Shown piece by piece: positions 25,932-33,721 of a stretch of DNA of 35,436 nt (its first letter is position 1; the number at the start of each line of letters is the position of its first letter). The stretch lies in assembly GCA_944380065.1 (NCBI GenBank), contig CALWGM010000150.1, positions 1 through 35,436 on the forward strand, written 5' to 3'. Both the position numbers and the translations under genes were made by a program. Under the pieces are notes generated by a model. It made no database searches, was not told the origin of the DNA, and saw only the letters and a list, made by a program, of their open reading frames with translations. Source of the DNA: an uncultured Lachnospiraceae bacterium (GTDB lineage: Bacteria > Bacillota > Clostridia > Lachnospirales > Lachnospiraceae).

Positions 25932-27797
25932 ATGAAACATATTTTATTTGCTTCCTCTGAAGCGGTTCCTTTTATCAAAACAGGCGGGCTGGCGGATGTG
26001 GCCGGATCCCTGCCGGGGTATTTTCCGAAATCGGATTATGATGTGCGGGTGGTGATCCCGAAGTATCTGTGTATGGACGAGTCTGTGTCCGGGCGGCTGG
26101 AGCTGGTGGCAGAATGCCAGGTGCAGCTGAACTGGAGGACGCAGTATGCCGGGATCTACCAGTTAGAAGAGAACGGCATTACCTACTATTTTATTGATAA
26201 TGAGTATTATTTTGCCGGGCCGGCGCCTTACGGCCAGATTTATCAGGACGCGGAGAAGTTCGCGTATTTTTCCAAGGCGGTGCTGACGGCTCTGCCGGTT
26301 ATCGGCTTCCGCCCGGATGTGATCCACTGCCACGACTGGCAGACCGGTCTGATCCCGGTTTTTTTGGAGGCACAGTTTCGGGGGGATGATTTTTACCGCC
26401 ATATCCGCACGGTGTACACCATCCACAACCTGAAGTTCCAGGGGCGCTGGTATATCGACGCGATCCGCGACGTGACAGGACTGCCGGCGGACTATTTTAC
26501 CATGGACACGCTGGAGAGCTACGGCCAGGCCAATCTGTTAAAGGGCGGCGTCGTGTTCTCGGATTATGTGACGACAGTCAGCGAATCCTACGCGAAGGAG
26601 ATTCAGACCATGGAAGGCGGCGAGGGGCTGGACGGCCTGATGCGGATGAAGTCGTACCGTCTGGCAGGCATCCTGAACGGACTGGATTACGACCGCTGGG
26701 ATCCGTCCACAGACCCGAAGATCGCGCAGAAGTTTACGGGGGATATTACGGCCTACAAGAAAGCGAACAAGGCGGATCTGCAGGAGTCCTACGGTCTTAC
26801 CGTGCGGGAGGATGCGTTCCTGATCGGCATGGTATCCCGTCTGACGGACCAGAAGGGATTTGACCTGGTGGATTATATCTTAGATGAGATCCTTTATGAC
26901 GAGCGGATGCAGATCATTGTTCTGGGAACCGGGGAGGAGCGGTATGAGAATATGTTCCGTTATTACGCGGGGAAATATCCCGGACGGGTATCGGCCAATA
27001 TCTGTTACTCGGATGAAACCGCGCAGAAGATTTACGCATCCTGCGACGCGTTCCTGATGCCGTCCCAGTTCGAGCCCTGCGGCCTGAGCCAGCTGATGAG
27101 CCTGCGCTACGGGACGGTTCCCATGGTGCGGGAGACCGGCGGGCTGAAGGATACGGTGGAGCCGTACAATGAGTTCGAGCACACGGGGACCGGATTTTCC
27201 TTCCATAATTACAACGCCCATGAGATGCTCTATATGATCCGCTATGCCCACAAGATTTATGAACTGTACCCGGAGGAGTGGCTGGATATTATCCGCCGGG
27301 GAATGGCCATGGACTTTTCCTGGAAGGCTTCTTCTGAGAAATACGCGGAGATCTACGATATGCTGATTGCCGACGAGGAAAAGCGCAAGAGTGAAGAGGA
27401 GAGACGCCGGGAGGAGGCTGAACGCCAGGAGCAGAAGCGCCGGGAGGAAGAGCTTCTGATGCGGATGCGCCTGGAGAAGCAGTTAGAGCGGGAAGAGGAA
27501 GAGCGGAAACGCAGGGAAGAAGAGGCCGCGAAAAAGAAAGCCGCTGCAGCCGCCAAGCGCAAAGCCACCATAGCGGCCAAGAAAAAGGCGAAAGAAGAGG
27601 CGGAAAAGAAAGCGGCCCAGGAAGCTGCGAAGCAGACGGCAGAGACGGCGGCGAAGACGGTTCCGGAGCCTGACAAAAAGGCGGCAGAGCCGGAGAAAAA
27701 GCCTGCCAGAGCTGCGGAAAAGAAAACAGAAACTGTGAAACAGACAGCCGGGAAGCCGGAGAAGAAGACAGCTTCCGGTGGAAAAACCAAAAAATAA
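25932..27797 (+). CDS. glgA: Glycogen synthase with charged C-terminal tail
   Basis: 621 residues. The first 478 form a complete GT5 glycogen synthase that transfers glucose from ADP-glucose to an alpha-1,4-glucan. They contain K-T-G-G-L (16-20), H-C-H-D-W-Q-T-G (132-139), S-R-L-T-D-Q-K-G (302-309), and F-E-P-C-G-L-S-Q (380-387) with its catalytic Glu. Residues 480-621 are an extra tail: first a Glu/Arg/Lys helix (about 480-530), then a Lys/Ala segment (530-575), then a Lys/Pro/Glu/Thr-rich end. Normal GlgA is about 475-490 residues. ATG 25932 follows AAAGGGG. An in-frame GTG at 25854 would add 26 residues and is unlikely. No other glg genes are nearby. Confidence 0.95.
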   Translation: MKHILFASSEAVPFIKTGGLADVAGSLPGYFPKSDYDVRVVIPKYLCMDESVSGRLELVAECQVQLNWRTQYAGIYQLEENGITYYFIDNEYYFAGPAPYGQIYQDAEKFAYFSKAVLTALPVIGFRPDVIHCHDWQTGLIPVFLEAQFRGDDFYRHIRTVYTIHNLKFQGRWYIDAIRDVTGLPADYFTMDTLESYGQANLLKGGVVFSDYVTTVSESYAKEIQTMEGGEGLDGLMRMKSYRLAGILNGLDYDRWDPSTDPKIAQKFTGDITAYKKANKADLQESYGLTVREDAFLIGMVSRLTDQKGFDLVDYILDEILYDERMQIIVLGTGEERYENMFRYYAGKYPGRVSANICYSDETAQKIYASCDAFLMPSQFEPCGLSQLMSLRYGTVPMVRETGGLKDTVEPYNEFEHTGTGFSFHNYNAHEMLYMIRYAHKIYELYPEEWLDIIRRGMAMDFSWKASSEKYAEIYDMLIADEEKRKSEEERRREEAERQEQKRREEELLMRMRLEKQLEREEEERKRREEEAAKKKAAAAAKRKATIAAKKKAKEEAEKKAAQEAAKQTAETAAKTVPEPDKKAAEPEKKPARAAEKKTETVKQTAGKPEKKTASGGKTKK

Positions 27798-27819
27798 GGC
27801 TGCACAATGTACAGAAAAT

Positions 27820-27860
27820 GCTCCCGGAACTGCGGCAGGGACTGCCGCGGTTCCGGGAGC
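27820..27860. terminator. Bidirectional terminator between glgA and the DUF5688-like gene
   Basis: An 18-bp stem (27820-27837 with 27843-27860, one T-G pair, loop GGGAC) sits between convergent genes. On the - strand it is followed by ATTTTCTG. On the + strand the tail is TGTCTG. It probably serves both genes, more clearly the - strand one. Confidence 0.75.
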
Positions 27861-27906
27861 TGTCTGTCTGCCCGGGAAAGCCGTTACGGTTTCCTCTGTC
27901 CGTATC

Positions 27907-28806
27907 CTACATCAGGATGGTATCCTTTTCCCGGGAATAATAGTAGGCGTGGTCGGAGAGGATCTCCTCATCGGCCACCTGTGTCCGGTTGACCTCCCGC
28001 ACCATTTCGGAGAAGAGATCCATCTGCTCCCGGCTGCTGGCGGGAACCAGAATTACCTCGTGGATGCTGCTGGGAAGGATATAGAAATCAGACTGGAACC
28101 GTCTGGCATAGGATGCGATCAGCTGGTCGTACAGCATGCAGGATGCGCCGAACAGGGATTCCCGGTTGGTAAGGACAAACATCGGATACAGCGGGTCGTC
28201 CGCATGAATGAGGGAAGAATACAGCTGCGCGGGAACCGCTCCCTTCAGCAGGCTGCAGAGGTCATTCCATTCCGGGGGAAGGATGCGGGGAGAGTTTTCC
28301 CTGGCCAGCTGAAACAGCGTATCCAGGCTCACATCCCAGAAGTCCAGATGGGAATTGAAAATGGTGATGGTGGCGTTTCCCACACTGGAGTCGATGGGGA
28401 GGAGACAGTAAAAAATCACAGCCAGATCCAGAAAACGGATGTGGGGGACGTGCTTTAGAAACTCCTGATTTTGTTCATAGTGGATCAGCTTCATGGCGAT
28501 TTTTGACTGGATGTTGGCAAAATCGGTATAAAAACGGGTGTCGATCCCCACGTCAGAACGGTTTGCCTCATAAAAGGACAGGAGCTGTTCATAAATCTCC
28601 TGAAAGGAACGGCCGCCCTGATATAAGGCATAGTAACGGTTCAGGTACAGGGCAGGCGCGATATTGCATCCCTTTTCCAGGATTACCAGGCTGTCAAGGA
28701 AACAGCCGTTGTTTTTATAATGGGTCTGAACGGAAATCTGTTTCGGGTCGGCGATGTCGTAAGACAGCCGCTCCAAAATGACTTTTTTAAACACTTCGTA
28801 GGTCAT
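27907..28806 (-). CDS. DUF5688 family protein (uncharacterised)
   Basis: 299 residues. The layout resembles the DUF5688 family found in Lachnospiraceae and relatives: an N-terminal F-K-x-x-I-L-E-R-L-S, then an N-N-G-C-F-L-D-S-L-V-I-L segment (about 32-43), A-P-A-L-Y-L-N-R-Y-Y-A-L-Y near 50-62, and a helical remainder. I assign the family from memory and have not tested it. There is no signal peptide, membrane segment or known catalytic motif. The - strand ATG at 28806 has no good ribosome binding site, so it may be translated weakly or start elsewhere. A good promoter lies upstream. Its convergent end shares a terminator with glgA. Function unknown. Confidence 0.72.
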   Translation of the reverse strand: MTYEVFKKVILERLSYDIADPKQISVQTHYKNNGCFLDSLVILEKGCNIAPALYLNRYYALYQGGRSFQEIYEQLLSFYEANRSDVGIDTRFYTDFANIQSKIAMKLIHYEQNQEFLKHVPHIRFLDLAVIFYCLLPIDSSVGNATITIFNSHLDFWDVSLDTLFQLARENSPRILPPEWNDLCSLLKGAVPAQLYSSLIHADDPLYPMFVLTNRESLFGASCMLYDQLIASYARRFQSDFYILPSSIHEVILVPASSREQMDLFSEMVREVNRTQVADEEILSDHAYYYSREKDTILM

Positions 28807-28848
28807 AGATCAGTCAGAACGAAATAAAAAGATATTCGGAATGAACTT

Positions 28849-28877
28849 ATCCTATCACAGTCCTCCCGGAAAAACAA
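28849..28877 (-). promoter_or_regulatory. Candidate promoter for the DUF5688-like gene
   Basis: On the - strand TTGTTT (28877-28872), a 17-base spacer and TAGGAT (28854-28849). Transcription would begin about 36 bases before the ATG. A palindrome at 28887-28899 lies ten bases upstream of the -35. Confidence 0.5.
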
Positions 28878-28886
28878 GAAACTTTT

Positions 28887-28899
28887 TGTAAATTTTACA
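28887..28899. repeat. 13-bp palindrome, candidate operator
   Basis: TGTAAA-T-TTTACA is a perfect inverted repeat centred on one base in the 285-base divergent region between the DUF5688-like gene and the glycerophosphodiesterase gene. It lies ten bases beyond the - strand -35. No known consensus is assigned. Confidence 0.4.
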
Positions 28900-29003
28900 C
28901 AGGGATCATATGGATCACAACTTTCTGTTTTACAATCAGGAAGACGGATGCTGCCTGACCGGGAAGGACTCTGCGAAGTTACCGCGGGCGGGTGTGATTT
29001 TTC

Positions 29004-29032
29004 TTGCGGTGCAGGGAGAAATTTTATATACT
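29004..29032 (+). promoter_or_regulatory. Promoter of the glycerophosphodiesterase gene
   Basis: TTGCGG (29004-29009), a 17-base spacer and TATACT (29027-29032). The start at about 29039 supports ATG 29092, since the longer upstream frame begins before this promoter. Confidence 0.65.
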
Positions 29033-29091
29033 GGAAAGAAAGGACAGCTTCCGCCGGAAAACAGGGATTGAGACTGAGATGGAGGATACCT

Positions 29092-29931
29092 ATGACAGGC
29101 GTAGTGACGGTTTGTGTGATTCCGGGTGTTTTGGCAGGAATGTTTTGTTTTTATCTGTGGCTGCTTTCCCCCTGCTGCAGCAGGAGAGAGCGGCTGAAAC
29201 CATTTGAAGATGTGCTGATTGCCCACAGGGGGCTGTTCGACAATGCGTCGGAGGCTCCGGAGAATTCCATGGCGGCGTTCCGGAAAGCGGTGGATGCCGG
29301 GTTTGGCATTGAGCTGGATGTCCAGATGACTTCGGACGGGAAATTGGTCGTGTTTCACGATATGACGCTGAAACGGATGACCGGGATGGAAGGAGGTGTC
29401 ACAGAACACACCTATGAGGAGCTGCTGCAGTATCCGCTGGGACAGTCCGGGGAGCGGATCCCGCTGTTTTCCCAGGTTCTGGAGATGGTGGACGGCCGCG
29501 TTCCGCTGGTGGTAGAGATTAAGGTGGGACTTCGCTATAAGCGGACGACTGCCGCGGTGGAACGGGCGCTGCGCCCGTATCAGGGACTGTACTGTATGGA
29601 ATGCTTTCATCCGCTGGCGCTGGCCTGGTACCGGAAGCACGTTCCGTCTGTTTTGCGGGGACAACTTTCGGAGGATTATCGGTATGAAGAGGTTTGGCTG
29701 CCGCGCCCGGTGCGGTTCATCCTGACCAATATGCTGCTGAATTTTCTGGCCAGACCGGATTTTATTTCCTATAATCACAGAGATCAGGGTAAGCACAGTT
29801 TCCGCATCTGCCGGAAGCTGTTGAAAGGGAAAACGGCGGCCTGGACGATCAGAAATCAGGGGGAACTGGAAGCGGCGCGGGGCATGTTTGATGTGTTTAT
29901 TTTTGACAGCTTCCTTCCGGAGCGTCAATAA
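29092..29931 (+). CDS. Membrane-anchored glycerophosphodiester phosphodiesterase
   Basis: 279 residues from ATG 29092, chosen because GGAGG at 29081-29085 is six bases upstream and a promoter lies between the alternative starts. A single membrane segment lies at about 4-24. The GDPD domain follows, with catalytic His in A-H-R-G (43-46), E-N-S-M-A-A-F, I-E-L-D-V-Q with its metal-binding Glu and Asp, the second His in V-F-H-D, and E-I-K near 145. It should cleave glycerophosphodiesters to glycerol-3-phosphate and an alcohol, with the active site next to the membrane. Lipid headgroup turnover is a reasonable guess. The next gene is 23 bases on and probably co-transcribed. Confidence 0.9.
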   Translation: MTGVVTVCVIPGVLAGMFCFYLWLLSPCCSRRERLKPFEDVLIAHRGLFDNASEAPENSMAAFRKAVDAGFGIELDVQMTSDGKLVVFHDMTLKRMTGMEGGVTEHTYEELLQYPLGQSGERIPLFSQVLEMVDGRVPLVVEIKVGLRYKRTTAAVERALRPYQGLYCMECFHPLALAWYRKHVPSVLRGQLSEDYRYEEVWLPRPVRFILTNMLLNFLARPDFISYNHRDQGKHSFRICRKLLKGKTAAWTIRNQGELEAARGMFDVFIFDSFLPERQ

Positions 29932-29954
29932 AACAGAGTAAAGGAGAGGGTATC

Positions 29955-31133
29955 ATGAGGAGATGGAATGTGGGGATAATCGGATGCGGCAATATTGCGG
30001 ATATTTATGTGATCAATATCCAGACGTACTTTCAGAATCTGCAGATCCGTTCCTGCGCGGCCAGGCATTTGGAGAGTGCCCGCCGGCTGGCGGAGAAATA
30101 TGGGATTCCCCATGCGGTGACGGTGGAGGAGATTCTGGCGGACGGGGAGATCGACGTGGTTTTGAATCTGACGGTGCCGGACGTCCATTATGAGCTGAAC
30201 CGGCGGGCGCTGCTGGCCGGAAAACATGTGTATTCAGAAAAACCGCTGGCCGGGAACTATGAGGAGGTGCAGGAACTGGCAAAGCTGGCCGGGCAGATGG
30301 GGAAACGGATCGGCTGTGCGCCGGACACCTGGTTTGGCAGCGGGATCCAGACCTGCCGGAAGCTGCTGGATGAGGGAGCCATCGGGAAAGTGACCTCCTT
30401 TTCAGCCAACATGCTGCGGCCGGGGGTGGAGATCTGGCATCCGGAACCCTGGTCCACCTATGCGAAGGGGGGGGGGGCGATCCTGGATATGGGGCCTTAT
30501 TATGTGACTGCCTTGGTGGCGCTTTTGGGGCCTGTGGAACGGGTGTACGCCTTTTCCATCCGGGATGAGGAGAAAAAGCGGATCTACAGCAAACCCCATG
30601 AGGGCGAGTTCCTGCCGGTGGAGATCGATACGGTGTATCAGTGTATCCTGAAATTCCGTTCGGGTGTGATCGGGAGTCTGCACATGGACGGCGGATCCTG
30701 GGAATCGAAACTGCCGAAGATTGAGATCCACGGCACCGGGGGAACGCTGCAGGTTTCAGATCCCAACTGTTTTGACGGGGAGATTGAGCTGTATTCCGGA
30801 GAACGGATCCTGCGGGAGACGGAGGATCTGGAGGGGCTGCCCCGGATTATGAAGATCGACCGGCTGCCGGAATGGTATACCCGGGAGGAGATCCCGCGGG
30901 CGTGGCAGATGGAGACAGATAATTTCCGCGGGATCGGCCTCTGGGATATGATGACGGCGATTGCGGAGGGGAGAGAGCACAGGAACAATAGTTCCCTGAT
31001 CCTGCATGTGATGGAAGTTCTATGCAAGCTGAATGCAGGGGAGGGCAATCCGGATCCGGTGATCCATTCCGACTGCAGGATGCCGGAAATGGTGTCCTGG
31101 AAGTCCTTTGCGGAAGCTGAAAAACATAGTTGA
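29955..31133 (+). CDS. Gfo/Idh/MocA family NAD(P)-dependent oxidoreductase
   Basis: 392 residues. The N-terminal Rossmann fold has the dinucleotide motif G-I-I-G-C-G-N-I-A (7-15), and E-K-P-L-A (95-99) supplies the catalytic Lys of the family. The C-terminal beta-sheet domain contains the G-G-G-A-I-L-D-M-G-P-Y-Y motif near 172-183. Family members oxidise or reduce sugars, inositols and similar substrates, and the substrate is not readable here. AAGGAGAGG (29941-29949) precedes the ATG. The stop overlaps the -35 of the cysK promoter. A run of 11 G at 30467-30477 codes K-G-G-G-A and is unusual. The gene is likely in one unit with the diesterase upstream. Confidence 0.9.
   Translation: MRRWNVGIIGCGNIADIYVINIQTYFQNLQIRSCAARHLESARRLAEKYGIPHAVTVEEILADGEIDVVLNLTVPDVHYELNRRALLAGKHVYSEKPLAGNYEEVQELAKLAGQMGKRIGCAPDTWFGSGIQTCRKLLDEGAIGKVTSFSANMLRPGVEIWHPEPWSTYAKGGGAILDMGPYYVTALVALLGPVERVYAFSIRDEEKKRIYSKPHEGEFLPVEIDTVYQCILKFRSGVIGSLHMDGGSWESKLPKIEIHGTGGTLQVSDPNCFDGEIELYSGERILRETEDLEGLPRIMKIDRLPEWYTREEIPRAWQMETDNFRGIGLWDMMTAIAEGREHRNNSSLILHVMEVLCKLNAGEGNPDPVIHSDCRMPEMVSWKSFAEAEKHS
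30467..30477 (+). repeat. Homopolymer of 11 G inside the oxidoreductase gene
   Basis: Eleven consecutive G within codons AAG-GGG-GGG-GGG-GCG. Loss or gain of a base would shift the frame in the middle of the gene. Confidence 0.95.
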
Positions 31134-31158
31134 CAAGTAGGAATACGGGAATTAAAAT
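31130..31158 (+). promoter_or_regulatory. cysK: Promoter of cysK
   Basis: A consensus TTGACA (31130-31135), a 17-base spacer and TAAAAT (31153-31158). It overlaps the last codons of the preceding gene. The leader of about 75 bases contains a hairpin (31198-31223). Confidence 0.75.
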
Positions 31159-31197
31159 ACCAGATAACGGGAATACTGTAGAAAAAGCGGCAGGTAT

Positions 31198-31223
31198 CCG
31201 GCAGGAACGTCGGCGCCTGCCGG
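31198..31223 (+). promoter_or_regulatory. cysK: Leader hairpin just before the cysK ribosome binding site
   Basis: CCGGCAGG (31198-31205) pairs perfectly with CCTGCCGG (31216-31223). The GGAGG site starts eight bases later. A second copy of CGGCAGG at 31188-31194 could compete for the same partner. Confidence 0.5.
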
Positions 31224-31240
31224 GAAGGATGGAGGAACAT

Positions 31241-32176
31241 ATGGCAAAGATCTGTAAAAGCATGGCAGAACTGATTGGCAATACGCCGTTGATGGAGCCG
31301 GTCGGCCTGGAAACCCATCTGGGGCTTCCGGCACGGCTCCTTTTGAAGTTGGAGTATCTGAACCCCGCAGGGTCGGTCAAGGACAGAGTGGCAAAGTCCA
31401 TGATCGAAGACGCGGAGGCGAGGGGGATTTTAAAAGAGGGATCGGTGATCATCGAGCCCACATCGGGAAACACCGGGATCGGCCTGGCGTCCATCGCCGC
31501 GGCCAGAGGATACCGGCTGATCCTGACCATGCCGGAGACCATGAGCGTGGAGCGGAGGAACATCCTGAAAGCTTATGGTGCCGAGATCGTGCTGACGGAG
31601 GGCGCGAAGGGCATGCAGGGAGCGATCGACCGGGCGGAAGCCCTGGCAAGGGAGATTCCTGACAGTTTTATTGCCGGGCAGTTTGTGAATCCTGCGAACC
31701 CGGCGGCGCACCGGGCCGGCACCGGACCGGAGATCTGGCGGGATACCGACGGGGAGCTGGACGCATTTGTGGCCGGGGTGGGAACCGGCGGCACGCTGAC
31801 CGGCGTGGGTGAATATCTGAAGGAAAAGAACCCGCAGATCCGGATCGTTGCCATGGAGCCTGCCACATCGCCGGTTCTGTCCCAGGGGAAAGCGGGAGCG
31901 CACCAGATCCAGGGAATCGGCGCCGGATTTGTGCCGGAGGTTCTCAATACAGAGATCTATGATGAGGTGATCCCGGTGGAAAATGAAGATGCTTTTGCCA
32001 TGGCGAAGCTGCTGGCGAAGACCGAGGGCGTGCTGGTGGGGATTTCCTCCGGGGCGGCTCTGAAGGCGGCCGTCCTGCTGGCGGAGCGTCCCCAGTACCG
32101 GGGAAAGACTATCGTGGTGCTGCTTCCGGACAGCGGCGACCGCTACTATTCCACGCCGCTTTTTATGGAAGAGTAG
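31241..32176 (+). CDS. cysK: Cysteine synthase A (O-acetylserine sulfhydrylase)
   Basis: 311 residues. It makes cysteine from O-acetylserine and sulfide using PLP. The PLP lysine is Lys47 in N-P-A-G-S-V-K-D-R. The phosphate-binding T-S-G-N-T-G follows at about 74-79, and the G-T-G-G-T loop near 183 and the S-S-G-A-A and P-D-S-G-D-R-Y-Y-S-T C-terminal blocks are intact. ATG 31241 was chosen because GGAGG (31231-31235) lies five bases upstream. The open frame reaches back to the previous gene, but its start there overlaps the promoter. Paired with metY downstream, it handles sulfide assimilation. Confidence 0.96.
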   Translation: MAKICKSMAELIGNTPLMEPVGLETHLGLPARLLLKLEYLNPAGSVKDRVAKSMIEDAEARGILKEGSVIIEPTSGNTGIGLASIAAARGYRLILTMPETMSVERRNILKAYGAEIVLTEGAKGMQGAIDRAEALAREIPDSFIAGQFVNPANPAAHRAGTGPEIWRDTDGELDAFVAGVGTGGTLTGVGEYLKEKNPQIRIVAMEPATSPVLSQGKAGAHQIQGIGAGFVPEVLNTEIYDEVIPVENEDAFAMAKLLAKTEGVLVGISSGAALKAAVLLAERPQYRGKTIVVLLPDSGDRYYSTPLFMEE

Positions 32177-32220
32177 GGATCCTGCCTGGCAGGAACAGGC
32201 ATCATCAGAGAGAACAGGGG

Positions 32221-32258
32221 GGCTGCCTGTTTCATGGCGAAAAGGCAGCCTGTCTTTT
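32221..32258 (+). terminator. Terminator between cysK and metY
   Basis: GGCTGCCT (32221-32228) pairs with AGGCAGCC (32243-32250), extended by TTTC/GAAA around loop ATGGC with one bulged G, followed by TGTCTTTT. A competing pairing exists upstream (AACAGGC at 32194-32200). Confidence 0.78.
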
Positions 32259-32297
32259 AGAAACAAAATCATATAAAAACGATAGGAGAATGATAAA

Positions 32298-33599
32298 ATG
32301 TCTGAATCAGAAAAAAGAACCTTTCATTTTGAAACCATGCAGCTCCATGCGGGACAGGAAGAACCGGACCCGGCGTCCGGCGCGCGGGCAGTTCCGATCT
32401 ATGCCACCACTTCCTATGTGTTTGAAGACTGCGCCCATGCGGCGGCGCGTTTTGCCTTAGAGGAGCCGGGAAATATCTACGGCAGGCTGACAAACAGCAC
32501 CCAGGCTGTGTTTGAGGAGCGGATCGCGGCGCTGGAGGGCGGCGCGGCGGCGCTGGCGGTGGCGTCCGGCGCGGCGGCCATTACCTACACGCTTCTTGCC
32601 ATAGCGGCGAAGGGAGAGCATATCGTGGCGCAGAAAACCATCTACGGAGGTACCTCCAGTCTGCTGGCCCATACGCTGCCCCTGTACGGAATTGAAGCTT
32701 CCTTTGTGGATGTGCACTGCCTGCAGGAAGTGGAGGCGGCGATCCGTGAAAATACAAAGGCCGTGTATCTGGAAACCCTGGGGAATCCGGGCAGCGATAT
32801 CCCGGATCTGGACGCCATCGCTGCCATCGCCCACCGGCATCAGATCCCGGTGGTGGTGGACAATACCTTTGGTACGCCCTACCTGATCCGTCCGATCGAG
32901 CATGGCGCCGACCTTGTGGTGCACTCCGCCACGAAATTCATCGGCGGCCATGGAACGACCCTGGGCGGCGTGATCGTGGACGGAGGCAGTTTTGACTGGG
33001 CGGCCCGGGGACGGTATCCCTGGATCTCAGAGCCGAATCCCGCCTATCATGGGGTGCGGTTTACCGAGGCAGCCCCGCAGGCGGCGTTTGTCACTTATAT
33101 CCGGGCGGTTCTTCTGCGGGATACCGGAGCATGCATTTCGCCCTTCGCGGCCTTTTTGCTCCTGCAGGGCACAGAGACGCTTTCTCTGCGGATGGAGAGA
33201 CATATCGAGAATACCAAAAAGGTGGTGGAATATCTCAGCCATCATCCCTTAGTGGAGCATGTGAGCCATCCCATGCTGCCGGAGCATCCGGATCACGCGC
33301 TGTATGAGCGGTATTTTCCCAACGGCGGCGGCAGTATCTTTACCTTTGATATCCGGGGCGGGCAGGAGGAAGCCCATCGCTTCATCGACCATCTGAAGCT
33401 GTTTTCCCTGCTGGCCAATGTGGCGGATCTGAAATCCCTGGTGATCCATCCGGCCACCACGACCCACAGCCAGAGCACCAGGGAAGAATTGGAGGAGCAG
33501 GGCATCCGCCCCAATACCATCCGTCTGTCCATCGGAACGGAACACATTGAGGACATCCTGCAGGATCTGTGGGAGGCCTTTGACGCTGTGAGCATATAA
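32298..33599 (+). CDS. metY: O-acetylhomoserine sulfhydrylase (Cys/Met metabolism PLP enzyme)
   Basis: 433 residues, the length of O-acetylhomoserine sulfhydrylases rather than the shorter (about 380) cystathionine gamma-synthases. It should make homocysteine from O-acetylhomoserine and sulfide. The PLP lysine is in H-S-A-T-K-F-I-G-G-H-G at about residue 214. V-D-N-T-F-G-T-P-Y at about 192-200 and A-A-L-E-G-G are also family marks. The usual Y-S-R-x-x-N-P-T is here Y-G-R-L-T-N-S-T, a mild difference. AGGAG lies eight bases before ATG 32298. It lies 121 bases after cysK behind a terminator. Substrate specificity is inferred from length and motifs. Confidence 0.9.
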   Translation: MSESEKRTFHFETMQLHAGQEEPDPASGARAVPIYATTSYVFEDCAHAAARFALEEPGNIYGRLTNSTQAVFEERIAALEGGAAALAVASGAAAITYTLLAIAAKGEHIVAQKTIYGGTSSLLAHTLPLYGIEASFVDVHCLQEVEAAIRENTKAVYLETLGNPGSDIPDLDAIAAIAHRHQIPVVVDNTFGTPYLIRPIEHGADLVVHSATKFIGGHGTTLGGVIVDGGSFDWAARGRYPWISEPNPAYHGVRFTEAAPQAAFVTYIRAVLLRDTGACISPFAAFLLLQGTETLSLRMERHIENTKKVVEYLSHHPLVEHVSHPMLPEHPDHALYERYFPNGGGSIFTFDIRGGQEEAHRFIDHLKLFSLLANVADLKSLVIHPATTTHSQSTREELEEQGIRPNTIRLSIGTEHIEDILQDLWEAFDAVSI

Positions 33600-33637
33600 C
33601 AGCCCCTGGAGCCTTTGACGCCGCGGGTGGATAACAG

Positions 33638-33666
33638 TTGTAATTTTATGGAAAAAACGCTATACT
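33638..33666 (+). promoter_or_regulatory. lepA: Promoter of lepA
   Basis: TTGTAA (33638-33643), a 17-base spacer and TATACT (33661-33666), giving a leader of about 50 bases before the TTG start. Confidence 0.7.
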
Positions 33667-33721
33667 ATTACAGCGATCCAACGACAATATGAATTTTTGT
33701 ACAGATACAGGAGGAACTTCT

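Noticed and set aside
27778-28458. + strand open frame opposite the DUF5688-like gene
   Set aside because: It begins inside the end of glgA and crosses the terminator hairpin. The - strand product has family-like features and its own promoter.
31159-31240. SAM riboswitch or T-box before cysK or metY
   Set aside because: Both leaders are too short and lack the conserved cores. Only simple hairpins are seen.
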